DNA from: Channallabes apus | Taxonomy: Eukaryota > Chordata > Actinopteri > Siluriformes > Clariidae | Direction: 5' to 3' | NCBI GenBank assembly: GCA_030522415.1 | Contig: CM060118.1 | Span: 27,057,151 to 27,121,150, forward strand | DNA length: 64,000 nt | In this document: piece by piece, positions 38,439 through 50,100 of the stretch | Layout: each line of letters starts with the position of its first letter | Position numbering within the stretch: the stretch's first letter is position 1 | Notes under the pieces: generated by a model | The model's input: the letters and a program-made list of their open reading frames with translations, nothing else | Told to the model about the DNA's origin: nothing | The model's database searches: none | Position numbers and translations under genes: made by a program

Positions 38439-39119
38439 CAGAGGTGGAAAGTAACGAATTACATTTACTCGCGTTACTGTAATTGAGTAGCTTTTTTGTG
38501 TATTTCTACTTTTTAAAGTAGTTTTAAAAATCTGTAATTTTACTTTTACTTAAGTACGTTTTGTTTGAAGTATTGTAATTCGCTACATTTTAAATCATAT
38601 TCGCTACTGAGTAAAAAATAAATGAATGAAAATGCTAAAATAATAAAAATATGATGCTTTGTATAAATGCTCCGTTGCGCCGCGTGTGTGTATCATGTCC
38701 TGGTCGCGCGCCGCACCAGACTCCACTCCAGGTTTTCTGACATCGGCATCTTCCTGACCTTCCACACGGTCGCTTCCGCCCTGAGTGACGTCATCGACTA
38801 GCGCAACTTGAGAGAGACGCGCGAAAGATGAAAGAGGTTGTGATTTTGGCGTTTTGATATTTGGTTGTGGTTTCTGGATTTGACTTTTTGCCTCCAATTG
38901 CCTTTGATTATTGCTTTGTCCCTTTGGTTTGGTTGGTCTTTGTATATATTTGTAGATAATTTCACTGTATGTCTGTGCACTCACTAGTAGCAGGGGCGTG
39001 GCTGCCATTTATTTTTGGAAGAGGGAATTTATTTGGGAATTTATTTGCTCAGGATGTTATGTGGCAATAAAATGAAGATAGCTGACTACCTTATTGTACG
39101 GAATGATGGGGGGGTGATA

Positions 39120-39193
<74 letters not shown>

Positions 39194-39972
39194 GTATATA
39201 TAATTTTATCAAAGCAGTCCCACAGCTTAATCATAGCTAAAACAATCCAATGAAATATTAGACTGTGAGACTTTTTTGAGCCAGGTATTTTATATAGTTT
39301 AGCTTAGGTTTATATTTTATATAGTTTATATAGGTTTAGGGAGTCCGGGAAGGTACCTGTATTTTTGTTTGTGTTTTTTTTTTTTTTTTTTTGCAGGTAA
39401 TCTAGCTACTAAATATGAATACCATTTTGTTTATTATTTTGGCCTGGGTCCACCCTGAATCTGATCCTCCTCCTGTTGTGTGTGTGTGTGTGTGTGTGTA
39501 TACAAACCTAATTTTTTCATCAGTTAATGATTGGATCTAGTTCTTTCTGCCATATACCACCATTTCCATACAGTTTAAAATAGAACCCTGAACCATTCTT
39601 TTGCTGTATGACCCTAGACCGGGACGTAACACCATATTTAAGTGACCACTTTGATTTTCAAGCACAAGAAAGACAACAGCTTTATTACGCAAAGGTGTTC
39701 CTTCAGTTAAAAAACAACTAGTTTGAGATTTATATCTGCTCATCTTTTTTGAACTACGCTAGAATGCCTCACCCCACCCCCGCTGTTAAAAAAATTAAAA
39801 TAAAAAAGTAACTCGGTAACTTTTACTCTGAGTAAATTTTTTAATGAGCTACTTTTTACTTTTACTTGAGTAGATTTTTATAATGGTAACTTTACTTGTA
39901 CTTAAGTAAAATTTCACTGAAGTAACAGTACTTGTACTTGAGTACAAAATTTTATTACTCTTTCCACCTCTG
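38439..39972 (+). mobile_element. Nested hAT element with perfect 8-bp TSD
   Basis: The ends CAGAGGTGGAAAGTAACGAA and (complement) CAGAGGTGGAAAGAGTAATA are inverted, followed by the multiple 'acttgagta/tactcaagta' motifs typical of this fish hAT family. The target duplication GATATATC is identical on both sides (38431-38438 and 39973-39980). The 1534-bp body contains an AT microsatellite and no intact transposase. The 134-codon minus-strand ORF at 38604-39008 resembles nothing I know. Confidence 0.9.
39124..39191. repeat. (AT)n microsatellite
   Basis: A pure AT run of about 33 units inside the hAT element. Confidence 0.95.
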
Positions 39973-40464
39973 GATATATCTTACGTTAAGTGATAACTTT
40001 TCTAAGTGTATTTCTCGAACTGTCTCTTAGGAGTCTTCTTAAGTCGCTGCCTCTTACGTCCGACGTTACGCGGCGCTGTCTACAGTGAAGGTCCTGAATT
40101 AGCGGACATCGGTGGCTCTGGAATCGATTTTTCACTCCTTTTGCATGACAGCGTTAAGAAAGACGGCACTTTCTATGCAAATTAAACATTGCACTAAATT
40201 CTTTTAATAGCGTTTATTTCGACATGTGTTAACTTAACAATAACATGTCATAATAGACAAATATATAAATTAATATTAATTAATATAATAATATAATAAA
40301 TAATATTTTCATGTAACATGTGGCCGTGAAACGAACCGGGTATACAATCATAGTTGATGGACAAACAGCTGATACACTCTTCACCAGCTTCAGAAACAAT
40401 GTGAAGTGTCAGTTGTTGGGGTTGTACAGTGCACTTATGGAATGAATACGATGAGATGACAGAG

Positions 40465-41140
40465 TGGAGGTTTAATACCTCTATCTCACACGCGGGCCGT
40501 AAGTGCGGTTCATTATGATTCGGCGCGAGTTTGGGTGCTGTTATTACGTTTCCATCTTACCACGCAAAAAAAATAAACATGTTTAACATGTGGAAGCTCG
40601 CGGACCTTGTAGATCTTCGCGGACCGTCGGGCGCCGGCCACTCGAGGCGGATCACGGTGCCTAATACCCCTCTCTCACCTGTGTGGTGCCTAATACCCCT
40701 CTCTCACCTGTGTGGTGCCTAATAAACCTCTCTCACCTGTGTGGTGCCTAATACCCCTCTCTCACCTGTGTGGTGCCTAATACCCCTCTCTCACCTGTGT
40801 GGTGCCTAATACCCCTCTCTCACCTGTGTGGTGCCTAATAAACCTCTCTCACCTGTGTGGTGCCTAATACCCCTCTCTCACCTGTGTGGTGCCTAATACC
40901 CCTCTCTCACCTGTGTGGCCGGACTCATCTCCGTGAGCTGCCGCGATTGCCCACCACGTTCCTTTAACGTTCCGCGAAGTTCTGCAAAGTCTGCAAGCTT
41001 CCGCGAGGACCAGCAAAAAACTAAACGTTGAATTTTTCACGAAAGATGGAAACGTAATCACAGCGCAAAAACTCGGGGTGAATCATGATCAAGCCTACAG
41101 CCACAGCGCGAGACCGTGCAGGTGAGATAGGGGTATAACA
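40465..41140. repeat. Inverted repeat with the minisatellite in its loop
   Basis: The arm at about 40465-40655 ('taatacctctatctcac', 'gtttccatcttac', 'ggaagctcgcggacc') has an inverted partner at about 40920-41140 ('gaaagatggaaacgtaatc', 'gtgagataggggtataac'). The arms are imperfect, roughly 190-220 bp each, and enclose the 29-bp tandem array. Confidence 0.8.
40656..40918. repeat. 29-bp minisatellite, nine units
   Basis: Nine head-to-tail copies of a 29-bp unit that starts GGTGCCTAATA and contains CTCTCTCACCTGTGT. Units are identical except that the third and seventh read AATAAACC instead of AATACCCC. That gives a repeating four-unit pattern (C-C-A-C, C-C-A-C, C). A 29-bp single copy with the same layout occurs in copy 2 of the transposon at 59772-59800. 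Confidence 0.95.
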
Positions 41141-42062
41141 CACCGCATCTCACAGCGAGTCAAACCGCATGAGTGAATACTGTAGGGGTATTAAACATTA
41201 CAATCACACAGAAAAATTAATGGATGCGGGGTTTGAAACTCCAATGGTGATTTTCTCATTTAACTAAATCAAATTTCATAAAAATAAAACGTGTCAAAAG
41301 AAAAACCCATAAAGTCATGGATAATGGCTAATGATCAATGAAACATATTTTAAACAAAAAGCATCGAGCAGCTAGACATCGGGACGGGGAGTGTACAGTA
41401 AGTACAGTAAGTACGACGCGTTGGTCTGGCACGCGCAGGTCTGAGTAGCTCAAGAAGCTCCATAATCTGTTGCCTTGGAAGGCAAAACTTTTATTTTATA
41501 CAGTATATATTTTTAATAACGACCACGGGGAAAATATGAAAAGGGCTGAAGTTTTGTCTAAAGGAAAAATGTACATGACTCACACGGCTCCACGGACCGC
41601 GCCGTCTTCAGTTTAACACAACACCACGCTGTATCGCTGCCTAATTGTTCGCCACCTGTTTAATATTAATTGTGATTGGCAATTTTAATGCGTTAGTCAC
41701 ATTATGAAATAGGCTAATTAAAAGTCACTCTATTAGTTCTGATATCAAATAAAATAATATTCTTAAACAGGTCTACAGTATATTCCATCATTAATACGAC
41801 TTTGATAACGTGCCATAATGTGCTTCCATACACCGCTGATTTATAAAGACTACTGCTCAGTGGCGGCCACTAGCGTCTTGAGCTGAAACTACGCTAAGTA
41901 TGAGTTAAGGTTGGTCCAGACCAACCTTACGAACGTGTGACTTAGCTAAGAGATACTTAGCGTAAGAACGTTTCGAGAAATGCGCCATAAAGTTAAGAGA
42001 GAGGTTAAGGTACGACTTAAGAACTACTTAGAGATAAGAAGCTTTCGAGAAACCGGGCCCTG

Positions 42063-42560
42063 GTTAGTCTGGGAAACTGGGTCGAGCATTGAATGCTTGT
42101 TAGTATGTGACTGTCATCTATGTGGGCATTTTATTTTGTATTTAAGTTTATTTATATTTTGGTTTGTTTTATATTGGTTTTCTTGATTTAGCTTGTACCT
42201 TAACCTAGAAACATGTCCCAAGGCACTAGTTGTGATAGATTAGTCTTTTGTGTGTAAATGTGTGTGTATCTCCAGGTTGTGTAAGTTTCCCTGTGTCTCT
42301 GGTCTCCCTAGCTTCCCTGCGTCCCGTCTCAGCTCCATGATTAGCTTGACCGCAATGTCCTATGTGTTTGTCTGTAAGCCTGTGTTTCGGCATGGGGCTT
42401 ATCTTCTATGTACCCGGTATAAGAGCCTGGGTGTTCGTCTTTAAGCTTGTTTCACCTACTGTACTGTATGTGTCTCGCCATAGTGCCTTGGTGATGTCTA
42501 ATGCAGGTTATGATGTGCAAGTGTTCGTTATGTTTCTTTGTTACATGTTTTATGTTATTG
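42063..42560. other. Unassigned flank of the transposon insertion
   Basis: The sequence either side of copy 1 (to 38376 and from 42063) appears to be one interrupted unit. 'cagactcagtttcccagaag' before it and 'tctgggaaactgggtcgagc' after it are similar to inverted words, so this may itself be a repeat. ORFs here resemble nothing. Confidence 0.3.
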
Positions 42561-42564
42561 AAAG

Positions 42565-43450
42565 ACTTTTTTGGATAAAACATAAAGGTGTTCCACAGGG
42601 TTCCATTTTAGCACCAATTTTATTTCAATTATATATAAATCATTTAGGCCAAGGGATAACTGCAGCTAACATACATTTATATGCTGATGATACTATTGTT
42701 TGCTCAGTAGTACAGTCTATAAATCAAGCCATAGAGTTGCTACAAGATTCCTTCCAGCTATTGCAATCTTCATTGTTAAATGTAAAATTGTTTTTAAATA
42801 TAAAAAATAATGAAAAATATGCTCTTTACATGTTCTCGTATTAAAGTAGTTGTCCCACTTATTTTAACATTAGAAGGAGACTATATAGAAAGAGTAGACA
42901 GTTATAAATACTTAGGCATATAGCTTGATGAAAGGATGGGTTTTAATGTTCATATTGAAAATCTTTTTAAAAAGCTTAGATCAAAATTGGAGTTTCTTTT
43001 TCATTTAAAGAAATGTTTTCCTTTTGAAGCTAAAAAGAGACTCATTCAGAGTTGTTGTTTTTTATATGTGGATTATGGTGATGTGATTTATATGCATGCA
43101 AATCTATGTACACTAAAAAAGTTAGATTCTGTATATGGCGCTGCAATATGATTTGTGACAAGTGCCTGTACACGCACTCTTCATTGTACTTTGTATTCAT
43201 TGGTTGGCTGACCTTCTCTCTATCAGAGGAGAAAGTTGCATTTATTGTTATTTATTGCCAAGGCATTATTGGGTAAATTGCCTTGTTACATTTGTAATCT
43301 TTTATTATGTACCTAGAGCATTTACAGAGTTTGGAAAAATGTCTTTCTCTTTTGATGTGCCTAGATTATGGAATGAACCTGGACAACACTACAAAGTTTC
43401 TGGGGTTTTCGATGTTTGATATTTAAGCATGTGCTTAACACTTCTAAACA
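42565..43450 (+). pseudogene. Non-LTR retrotransposon reverse transcriptase fragment
   Basis: The frame at 42581-42843 reads HKGVPQGSILAPILFQLYIN and, at 42680-42691, the YADD catalytic motif of reverse transcriptase. After a stop the thumb region continues at 42936-43151 (NVHIENLFKKLRSKLEFLFH ... YVDYGDVIYMH). Pieces of the C-terminal domain follow in other frames to about 43450. The 5' part of the element, including any endonuclease, is missing. The layout matches LINEs of the L2/I-like type common in fish. It is a dead 5'-truncated copy. Confidence 0.85.
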
Positions 43451-44219
43451 TTCTAGGACATCACTCAGTCCTCACATGCAGTATACAGTATACAGAACTT
43501 TTGTATTGCTTCATATTGTAGCAGTTGTAGTTCTTTTAGTTATTTGGGATGCCAGTGTTTACCCCATTATATATTTTAACGTAAGGAAAATTATTAAATT
43601 GTTTGTGATTCAAGTCCACTTTTATTCTAAGCCTTTCATTGCTAGTGCTTGTGAAATCTTCGTCTAAATGTGGTCACACAGTGACACATTTAATTTTATT
43701 TCCATTTTATTTTATACTTAAATGTAATTTTGTTAATAAAAACTAATAGACTTTCTTTTATAGTATAATTATTTAATATTTCAGTTTTTAATTGTATTTA
43801 ATTCTTGTTTATTTATTCCATTTAACTTTATATTAATGCATTTTATATCTTTTTTATTCCATTTAAAATACTAATGCAATGTTTATGTTTAAATGTAATT
43901 TGTTAAAGCACTTTAATTTATATGGCAGATCTAAAATTAAATATACCAATATACACAGTTCATGCACTTGCCCTGTTTCTATTGCCTGGGAAAGGTTCAC
44001 TTGCAAATTTCCTGGGATCACTTGCAAATTTCTTTGTTTTTGGTCAGTGATTTATTTTCTACATTCTACAATAATACTGGGGATTTCAAATCTATGAAAT
44101 TAGGTAATTATGTAACAGTAACAACAACAGAACAGTCAGTTGTTAACTTGAGACACAGAGGTCAACTTTCCTGGAATAGTTTTTGTAAGAACAGTATTGT
44201 CAAGTGCATTTGTGTTCCT

Positions 44220-44420
44220 AAACTCTTAACTTTTACTTAGTTACTTTAACAAGTAACTAAGTAACTTTTACTCAAATTACATTTTAAATAATAAGTAACA
44301 TTTATTTATTTTTTTCTTGATTTTTTTTATTGACATGAGTAATCTTCAACATAACTACTTTCATTTGAGTAAATAAATTTCATACTATTTTCACTTCCAC
44401 TAAAGTATGTGTTCAGATGA
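44220..44420. mobile_element. hAT terminal relic
   Basis: Repeated 'aagtaactaagtaact', 'ttttactcaaattacatttt' and 'catttgagtaaat' motifs match the subterminal text of the hAT element at 38439-39972. No complete terminus or target duplication is seen. Confidence 0.5.
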
Positions 44421-45744
44421 TAAGCCAATAGATGAGCAATCCAGCAAATAAACATTTTAGTATGGAATAGCCATGATGCAATAACTGTTGCAGATTAGAG
44501 GTTCTTATTAAATAGCTTTTTAAATTCTTTTTTAAATAATAATTATTCACAATTATTTACACAGATAAAATTACATATGACAAATACAAGTCACATCTGA
44601 ACAGAACTGATAAGAATAGGCAATACTTGGCCAAAAATAGGAGTAGCTTGAACATTAGAAAGGAGAACTACTGTAGCACACCTCAGTCAGACAGCATGAT
44701 TTAGGTTTTAGCTGATTACAGACACACATTGATACACTGTTGGTGACTGATGCTCTTACTGTATACCACAATGAATCTGTAAAGCAGCAGTCACTGATAT
44801 ATTGGTGCATATACCCTAAAACATGCCATATTCCGTTTTTTTATGCACATGTTTAAACCGTTTTTAATCCTAAGAGGCCGATAATGTTTTTCACATCAAA
44901 AACTGTCTTACAACAACCTTGTACAACAATTCATACCCATGCTTCACTACAACCCAACAAAAGAAAAAAAGTTAAAAGCAGTACTAAAGTATCAGGTTCA
45001 AATTGAGCTGCACAACATGGACAAAATACCATATTGCAATCATGTTTTTTTTTTTCATTTGCAGTATAATAAAACAAATACCCAGTATAGTTTATAATAA
45101 TGATAAAAAAGAAACAGCAGCAAAACAAAAAACAGTATAGTGGGACCCTTTGTTAAGACCTGAATTACAGTGTAATAAAAATAAAAAGCAGCAGATATTT
45201 TCTGAATATGAGGAAGACACGGTAATTGTGCTTCAACTAGGTAGTAATTTATATTATTAATTGTAGTATATGACACTAATCTGGGTGTTTGAGACCAGTT
45301 GTAACAGATTTTGAGTGTAAGTTTCATCTAACTCTCAGTGGAAACTGTTGTGATACTTAATACATAAGAGACAGGAAGTGTCTGCATTTACAACCTATGT
45401 ATTGCTTAATACACTAATACAACCAAGATAAAATGGCTGTGTATAAAAGCTGGTACAAAAATCACTCCCCGAGCAGTAAAGATTTCCATGTTATGGGGTG
45501 TTTCAAAGGCAGTTACTGTTGTGGCATTTCACGCAAATGCTCTTAACAGCTGATTGATCTTGGCAAATGCATGGTAAAATAAAACAGAATGTGGGAAAAA
45601 GTTATGCATTTTCTACAGATATGAAAAACCTGAAAACCTGAGAATACACTGTATGGTAAAACAAATTTAAAATAAACATGTGGACACCTGACCATTGCAC
45701 GATGTTTGTCTCCCTACCTGGGAAAAGTTGTACGGACAGAATTA

Positions 45745-46305
45745 TATATATCCAAAAATTTTGACATCATGTGAAATATGAATATCTGAGTAACTACTTT
45801 TCCTAGGCAAACAAAATTAAATAGGCTTCATGTAAAAAAAAATTTAAATAAAGACATTCCAACGTCATATTCAAATGAATATAGATTTTATAACCAATTT
45901 AAAAAAAAAAGCTTTACAAAAGTTCAATATGCGCACCGCCTGTGACACGACACACGTCAAGTCGGTAGTCCAGTACCAACACATTCAATTTCTGATTCCC
46001 TCATGTGCTCAACTGTAGCATGGGGAATTTTTTTCTCCGAAATGTGAACATTATGCTTGCTGACTTTGCCATTAATATGAAATGTGGCCTCATCACTGAA
46101 AACAAGACGCTTTTTGAAGAACCTCATATTAAAGTTTCTGTTGCGTAGCAACACAGAATTAAATGTAAAACATTAAACTTAGTTTGTTTTTAGACATCTC
46201 ATTAAAATCTTAAAACCTTAAGATAAAAAGATCTTTTAAGCGAGAATTGGCTATGTTGTTAGACCGCGAAATGATGTCAAATTTTTGGGACACCCTGTAT
46301 ATCCA
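45745..46305 (-). mobile_element. Internally deleted Tc1/mariner-IS630 element, 'cagggtgtccc' type
   Basis: The right end reads, on the complement, ACAGGGTGTCCCAAAAATTT then GACATCAT. The left end has the decayed match 'tccaaaaattttgacatcat'. On the minus strand between them is one transposase piece, LVFSDEATFHINGKVSKHN (about 46100-46040), the first catalytic Asp region typical of IS630-like transposases related to mariner. The 560-bp length means most of the gene is gone. Confidence 0.75.
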
Positions 46306-46309
46306 TCCA

Positions 46310-46480
46310 TCTAGTATCCTCTGTAGTCCAATCCAGAGACCATGGAGGCCAATGATGACCATTTAATTTATTCCCATTTTGTTTGATCATGGCAGGACCC
46401 CCAGTCAACGTTCACACACACATTCACACACTACAGGCAATTTGGGAACGCCAATTAGCTTAATCTGCATGTCCTTGTAC
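46310..46480 (+). repeat. Common fish interspersed repeat
   Basis: The same family as 25490-25800: 'ccagtcaacgttcacacaca', 'ggcaatttgggaacgccaat', 'taatctgcatgtccttg'. It directly abuts the IS630-like element. Confidence 0.7.
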
Positions 46481-46521
46481 TGTGTGTGTACTGTATATAC
46501 TGTATACATACCTGTATATCT

Positions 46522-46547
46522 ATGTGTGTGTGTGTGTGGGGGGGGGG

Positions 46548-46578
<31 letters not shown>

Positions 46579-46579
46579 A
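46522..46579. repeat. (GT)n-G10-(GT)n microsatellite
   Basis: Two GT runs separated by a run of G. Confidence 0.9.
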
Positions 46580-47078
46580 TTAAATTTTTTATACAATCCC
46601 CGGATTCACATTTAAAGATAAAGCAGAGATCTTCAATCATATCCACAAAGGGTCAGTTTCACTTGTTAAATCAGTTCATCTTGATCTCCAATCAGCTATC
46701 ATGTGTGCTGCCCACATGGCTGGTTTGAAACCCTGCACCCACACAGACTCCTTGCATACTGTACACTCCTTCTGATCTAGTGCAAAGCCTTCTGAGAAAT
46801 TATTAAAACAGCTAACTGTAATAAAATCTGTTCAGAAAAGCATATATAGGTGTGATGGTCAGATGTCCACATTTGTTGGCCATATCTTTGACCATACTTT
46901 TGTATTGACAGTTCTTAGTTCTTTCTAACACTAACAGTTCTCATTCATTGTTGAGCTTTGTTTTAGATTCAATGGCATTCATGTAGTGGGATGAGTAAAG
47001 TGAGAGCAGTACAGGAGATGGCAGGATTTTCAGTTAGAGGTCTTTATGGTTGTCCTATACGCTTGCACTTTGCTCATC

Positions 47079-47181
47079 TTAAATTGAAAGTGTCTTAGGA
47101 ACCTCCCAGGGAAATTCAGCCCGGCCAAAGTGACCATAACAGGCAGTCTGCTCATAAATCGGCCTCTTCAGCTTCAGGTCC
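47079..47181 (-). CDS. mat2al: mat2al exon 9 (last coding exon)
   Basis: 103 nt; acceptor TTGACAG|GGACC. Encodes [20 protein letters not shown] to VPKTLSI, stop TAA at 47081-47079. I saw none of the conserved nonamers that mark METTL16 hairpins of MAT2A in the nearby downstream sequence. Confidence 0.92.
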
Positions 47182-50100
47182 CTGTCAAGAAAATATATAT
47201 ATTACTGCTTATATTTTAACATGCTCAGAAAACCTTGGTTAAACCAAGTTTTTGGGATGCTCTGTAGGAGACTTTATGAAGTGGTTCAAACCTCCCAAAA
47301 CATAATTTCCTATCAACATAATATCCTGGCCAAAACATTTATGCAACTCTGGGCAGAAAAATATGCTGTGCCATTGCATAAGGTTGTTAACACAATTTCA
47401 AGGTGAGTATGCAATATTTATTTTAGCCAGGCAGTGCATAATTCAGGACTACTTCAGATTATTTGATAGGAATAAAAACATGCGTCCATGAGAAATAAGG
47501 ATGGGAGTTAATAATGCTTATCAGATTCATTTATTGGATGAGGCATAATAATATTGGATGCGACATCTTTCTGAACGTTTTTCAAAATCAGAATTTATGA
47601 TTTCTGATAATTACAGTATGTTTAAAATAAATGTCATAATAAAAACTACCATATACGGAAAGTAACATCTTACCTAACAATAGCACCGGGCCGTAGATCA
47701 AAGTTTTTGTTCACTATATCAAGCAGTTCCTTCTTTGTCTTCTCAGATGAACCAAAGGTAAAAAGCGAGACAGACAACGGCTTGGTCACTCCAATAGCAT
47801 AAGAAACCTGAAAAAAATAACCAAAAAAATGTTTACATTTCTAAATACAGTATAGATTTTATTGTTTTACAACTCATTTCTTATTTATCTTCATTCTTAA
47901 CGCAAGACCACAATTTCCTGCACTCTGCCCTGTATTGCTGAAGTGTATTATATTTGTGCTCCATGGAGAACCGTTGCACAGATAGTGTGTTATCTCACCT
48001 GTACAAGAACTCTCTTGCAAAATTTAGCTTTGACCAGAGACTTTGCCACCCAGCGTGCAGCGTAAGCTGCAGAGCGGTCCACCTTGGTGTAGTCCTTTCC
48101 AGAGAAGGCTCCTCCACCGTGGGCACCCCATCCACCATAAGTATCTACAATGATCTTCCTTCCAGTGAGTCCAGCATCTCCCTGAGATTCAGCCAAATTA
48201 GTACCCAACCTGTTGCCTTAAGTGCTTTAATTTGTGTATGAATGTAAGTTCAAGAAAAACCCATGCATATCGCACCTGAGGTCCTCCGATGACAAAGCGG
48301 CCACTGGGCTGTAGATGGTATACAGTCTTATCATCGAGATACTTAGCGGGCACTACAGCCTTGATAACCTTTTCCTTCAATATCCTCTTCTGCTCCTCCA
48401 GTGAGATGAAATCATCATGCTGGACTGAAATAACCACAGTGTGTACTCGCACAGGAATCACAGCTCCGTTCTCCTGCTTGTAATGAACAGTCACCTGCAG
48501 GTACAAATATCCCTTTTCATCTTCTAAGAGTCTTTCTGACCACAGTTATGTTAAGAGAACACTTATCATCTTGCTCTTTAGGAAAGGCAACTTCAGCAGA
48601 TAAGATGTTTTCCATGTAATCACATGTGCAAATAAATCCACCATAAGGCTTTATTCTAACCTGTGTTTTGGAATCTGGACGAAGCCAGGGAATAGTGCCA
48701 TTGTGACGCAGTTCAGCCATCTTAGCATTAAGTTTGTGGGCAAGAACAATGGTTAGAGGCATGCATTCCTCTGTCTCATCGGAAGCATAACCAAACATCA
48801 GACCCTGCCAAAGCAGATGTTATAGAATGATCAAACATTGGTGCTATACATAATTCACTAATACACTTTGTTATTCTCCTTCTAGGTTTTACCTGGTCCC
48901 CAGCGCCAATGTCCTCTTCATGCCGATCAATATGTACACCCTGTGCAATATCAGGAGACTGTTGCTCAATAGCCACCAGTACATTGCAGGTCTTGTAGTC
49001 AAAACCTGAGGTCAGATAGAAATTACACACAAACAAAACATTACACTTTTCCAAATGACAAGAAACTCAGTTTGTCTGGGTATTCTTACCTTTCTCAGAG
49101 TCATCATAACCAATTTTTTTGATGGTGTCCCTCACAATTTTCTGGTAGTCCACACTGGCCTTGGATGTGATCTCACCACACAGAAGCACCATACCAGTCT
49201 TACAGACAGTCTCTAATACACAGGATAAACAACATAATGAGTGGAATGTCTACACAATACACCATACATCAGTTAGTTAGTCAGTTTGTTCTGGTCTAAC
49301 AGGCAGTAGACAAGAGTTTATTCTGTATTTACTCACCACAAGCCACTTTGGCATCAGGGTCCTGCTTTAAATGTGCATCAAGGATAGCATCGCTGATCTG
49401 GTCACAAATTTTGTCTGTAGAAAGCAGATGAAAAATTATTAAAACCTATTATTTTTAATCAAAGCGTTATTAATCAGGACTTTCTTTCAGACTTGTGACA
49501 TTGACTATAAAGTCAGTGATTCAAAGCTGGACAAATATAGTCAAATGGTGAATAATAGTCTTACTTTTATGTCTTAATTCTGTGCTTCTAATGCCTTTAT
49601 TCTGGTAAGTTAAAATGTTACTGCTTTCTCCTGCTAATGGAATGTAGAATGCTGCCGGAAAATGGCAGTAAAAGCAGGGGAATGCATTCACAATTTCATT
49701 CTTTCTCTGCTTTCAGCTGCACTCCATACTATTCTGCAGTGAGGCAACAGTGTATGTGTATTACATCAGAAACAACAAGAGCAAACAAACTCTAAAGCTT
49801 CCTGTGATCTGAACATCAATACAAACTAATGGACTCATGTCTACGGTGTGTGTAAAGAGCAAGCAGAAGGATTACGCACAAGTTGTGCTATTTCCGCACA
49901 TCAGTAGCCCATATCATTTGGTTTCAAAAGTTGTCCAAGAGACCCTGGAGATTTATGAGAGATTTATATCAATCACTCGGTTACACATTTCAATGCCTGT
50001 TAACATTTGTAACTTTTGGAGTAAGTTCAATCCAGCGGTCTTTTAGTCAGTTTGGATTTTCCATGGGCTTGTTTTGTGACATGAGCTAAAAACAGTCCTG

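Larger units (their letters stand above)
38380..42059 (+). mobile_element. 3.7-kb GGCCCGG-terminal transposon, copy 1
   Basis: The left end GGCCCGGTTTCTCGATAACG and the right end (complement GGCCCGGTTTCTCGAAAGCT) are inverted. They are flanked by a CTG direct repeat (38377-38379 and 42060-42062). Subterminal regions are rich in TTAAG/CTTAAG motifs. The right 250 bp and other blocks match copy 2 (58481-60159) in the opposite orientation. It carries a nested hAT element (38439-39972) and a 0.9-kb block with a minisatellite (40230-41130) that copy 2 lacks. No transposase ORF is recognised. The superfamily is uncertain; a 3-bp CWG duplication recalls some zebrafish Harbinger elements. Confidence 0.85.
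32606..47078. other. Intergenic region between tmem150a and the MAT gene
   Basis: About 14.5 kb with no host gene I can support. It is largely transposons and simple repeats, listed separately. Unlabelled stretches (32606-33640, 34950-35700, 36210-37430, 44430-45740, 46580-47078) are AT-rich and show nothing recognisable. The MAT 3' UTR must extend somewhat below 47079, but no clear poly(A) signal is seen on the minus strand outside a repeat. Confidence 0.6.

Noticed and set aside
38604..39008. 134-codon minus-strand ORF in the hAT element
   Set aside because: No BED zinc finger, RNase-H-like motif or other transposase feature; composition suggests a chance frame.
40656..40918. CRISPR-like array of 29-bp repeats
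   Set aside because: The units are head to tail with no unique spacers, in a eukaryotic transposon; it is a minisatellite.
48198..48506. 102-codon minus-strand ORF as a single exon
   Set aside because: Only 48276-48494 is exon 6 of the MAT gene; the [11 protein letters not shown]... tail is intron.
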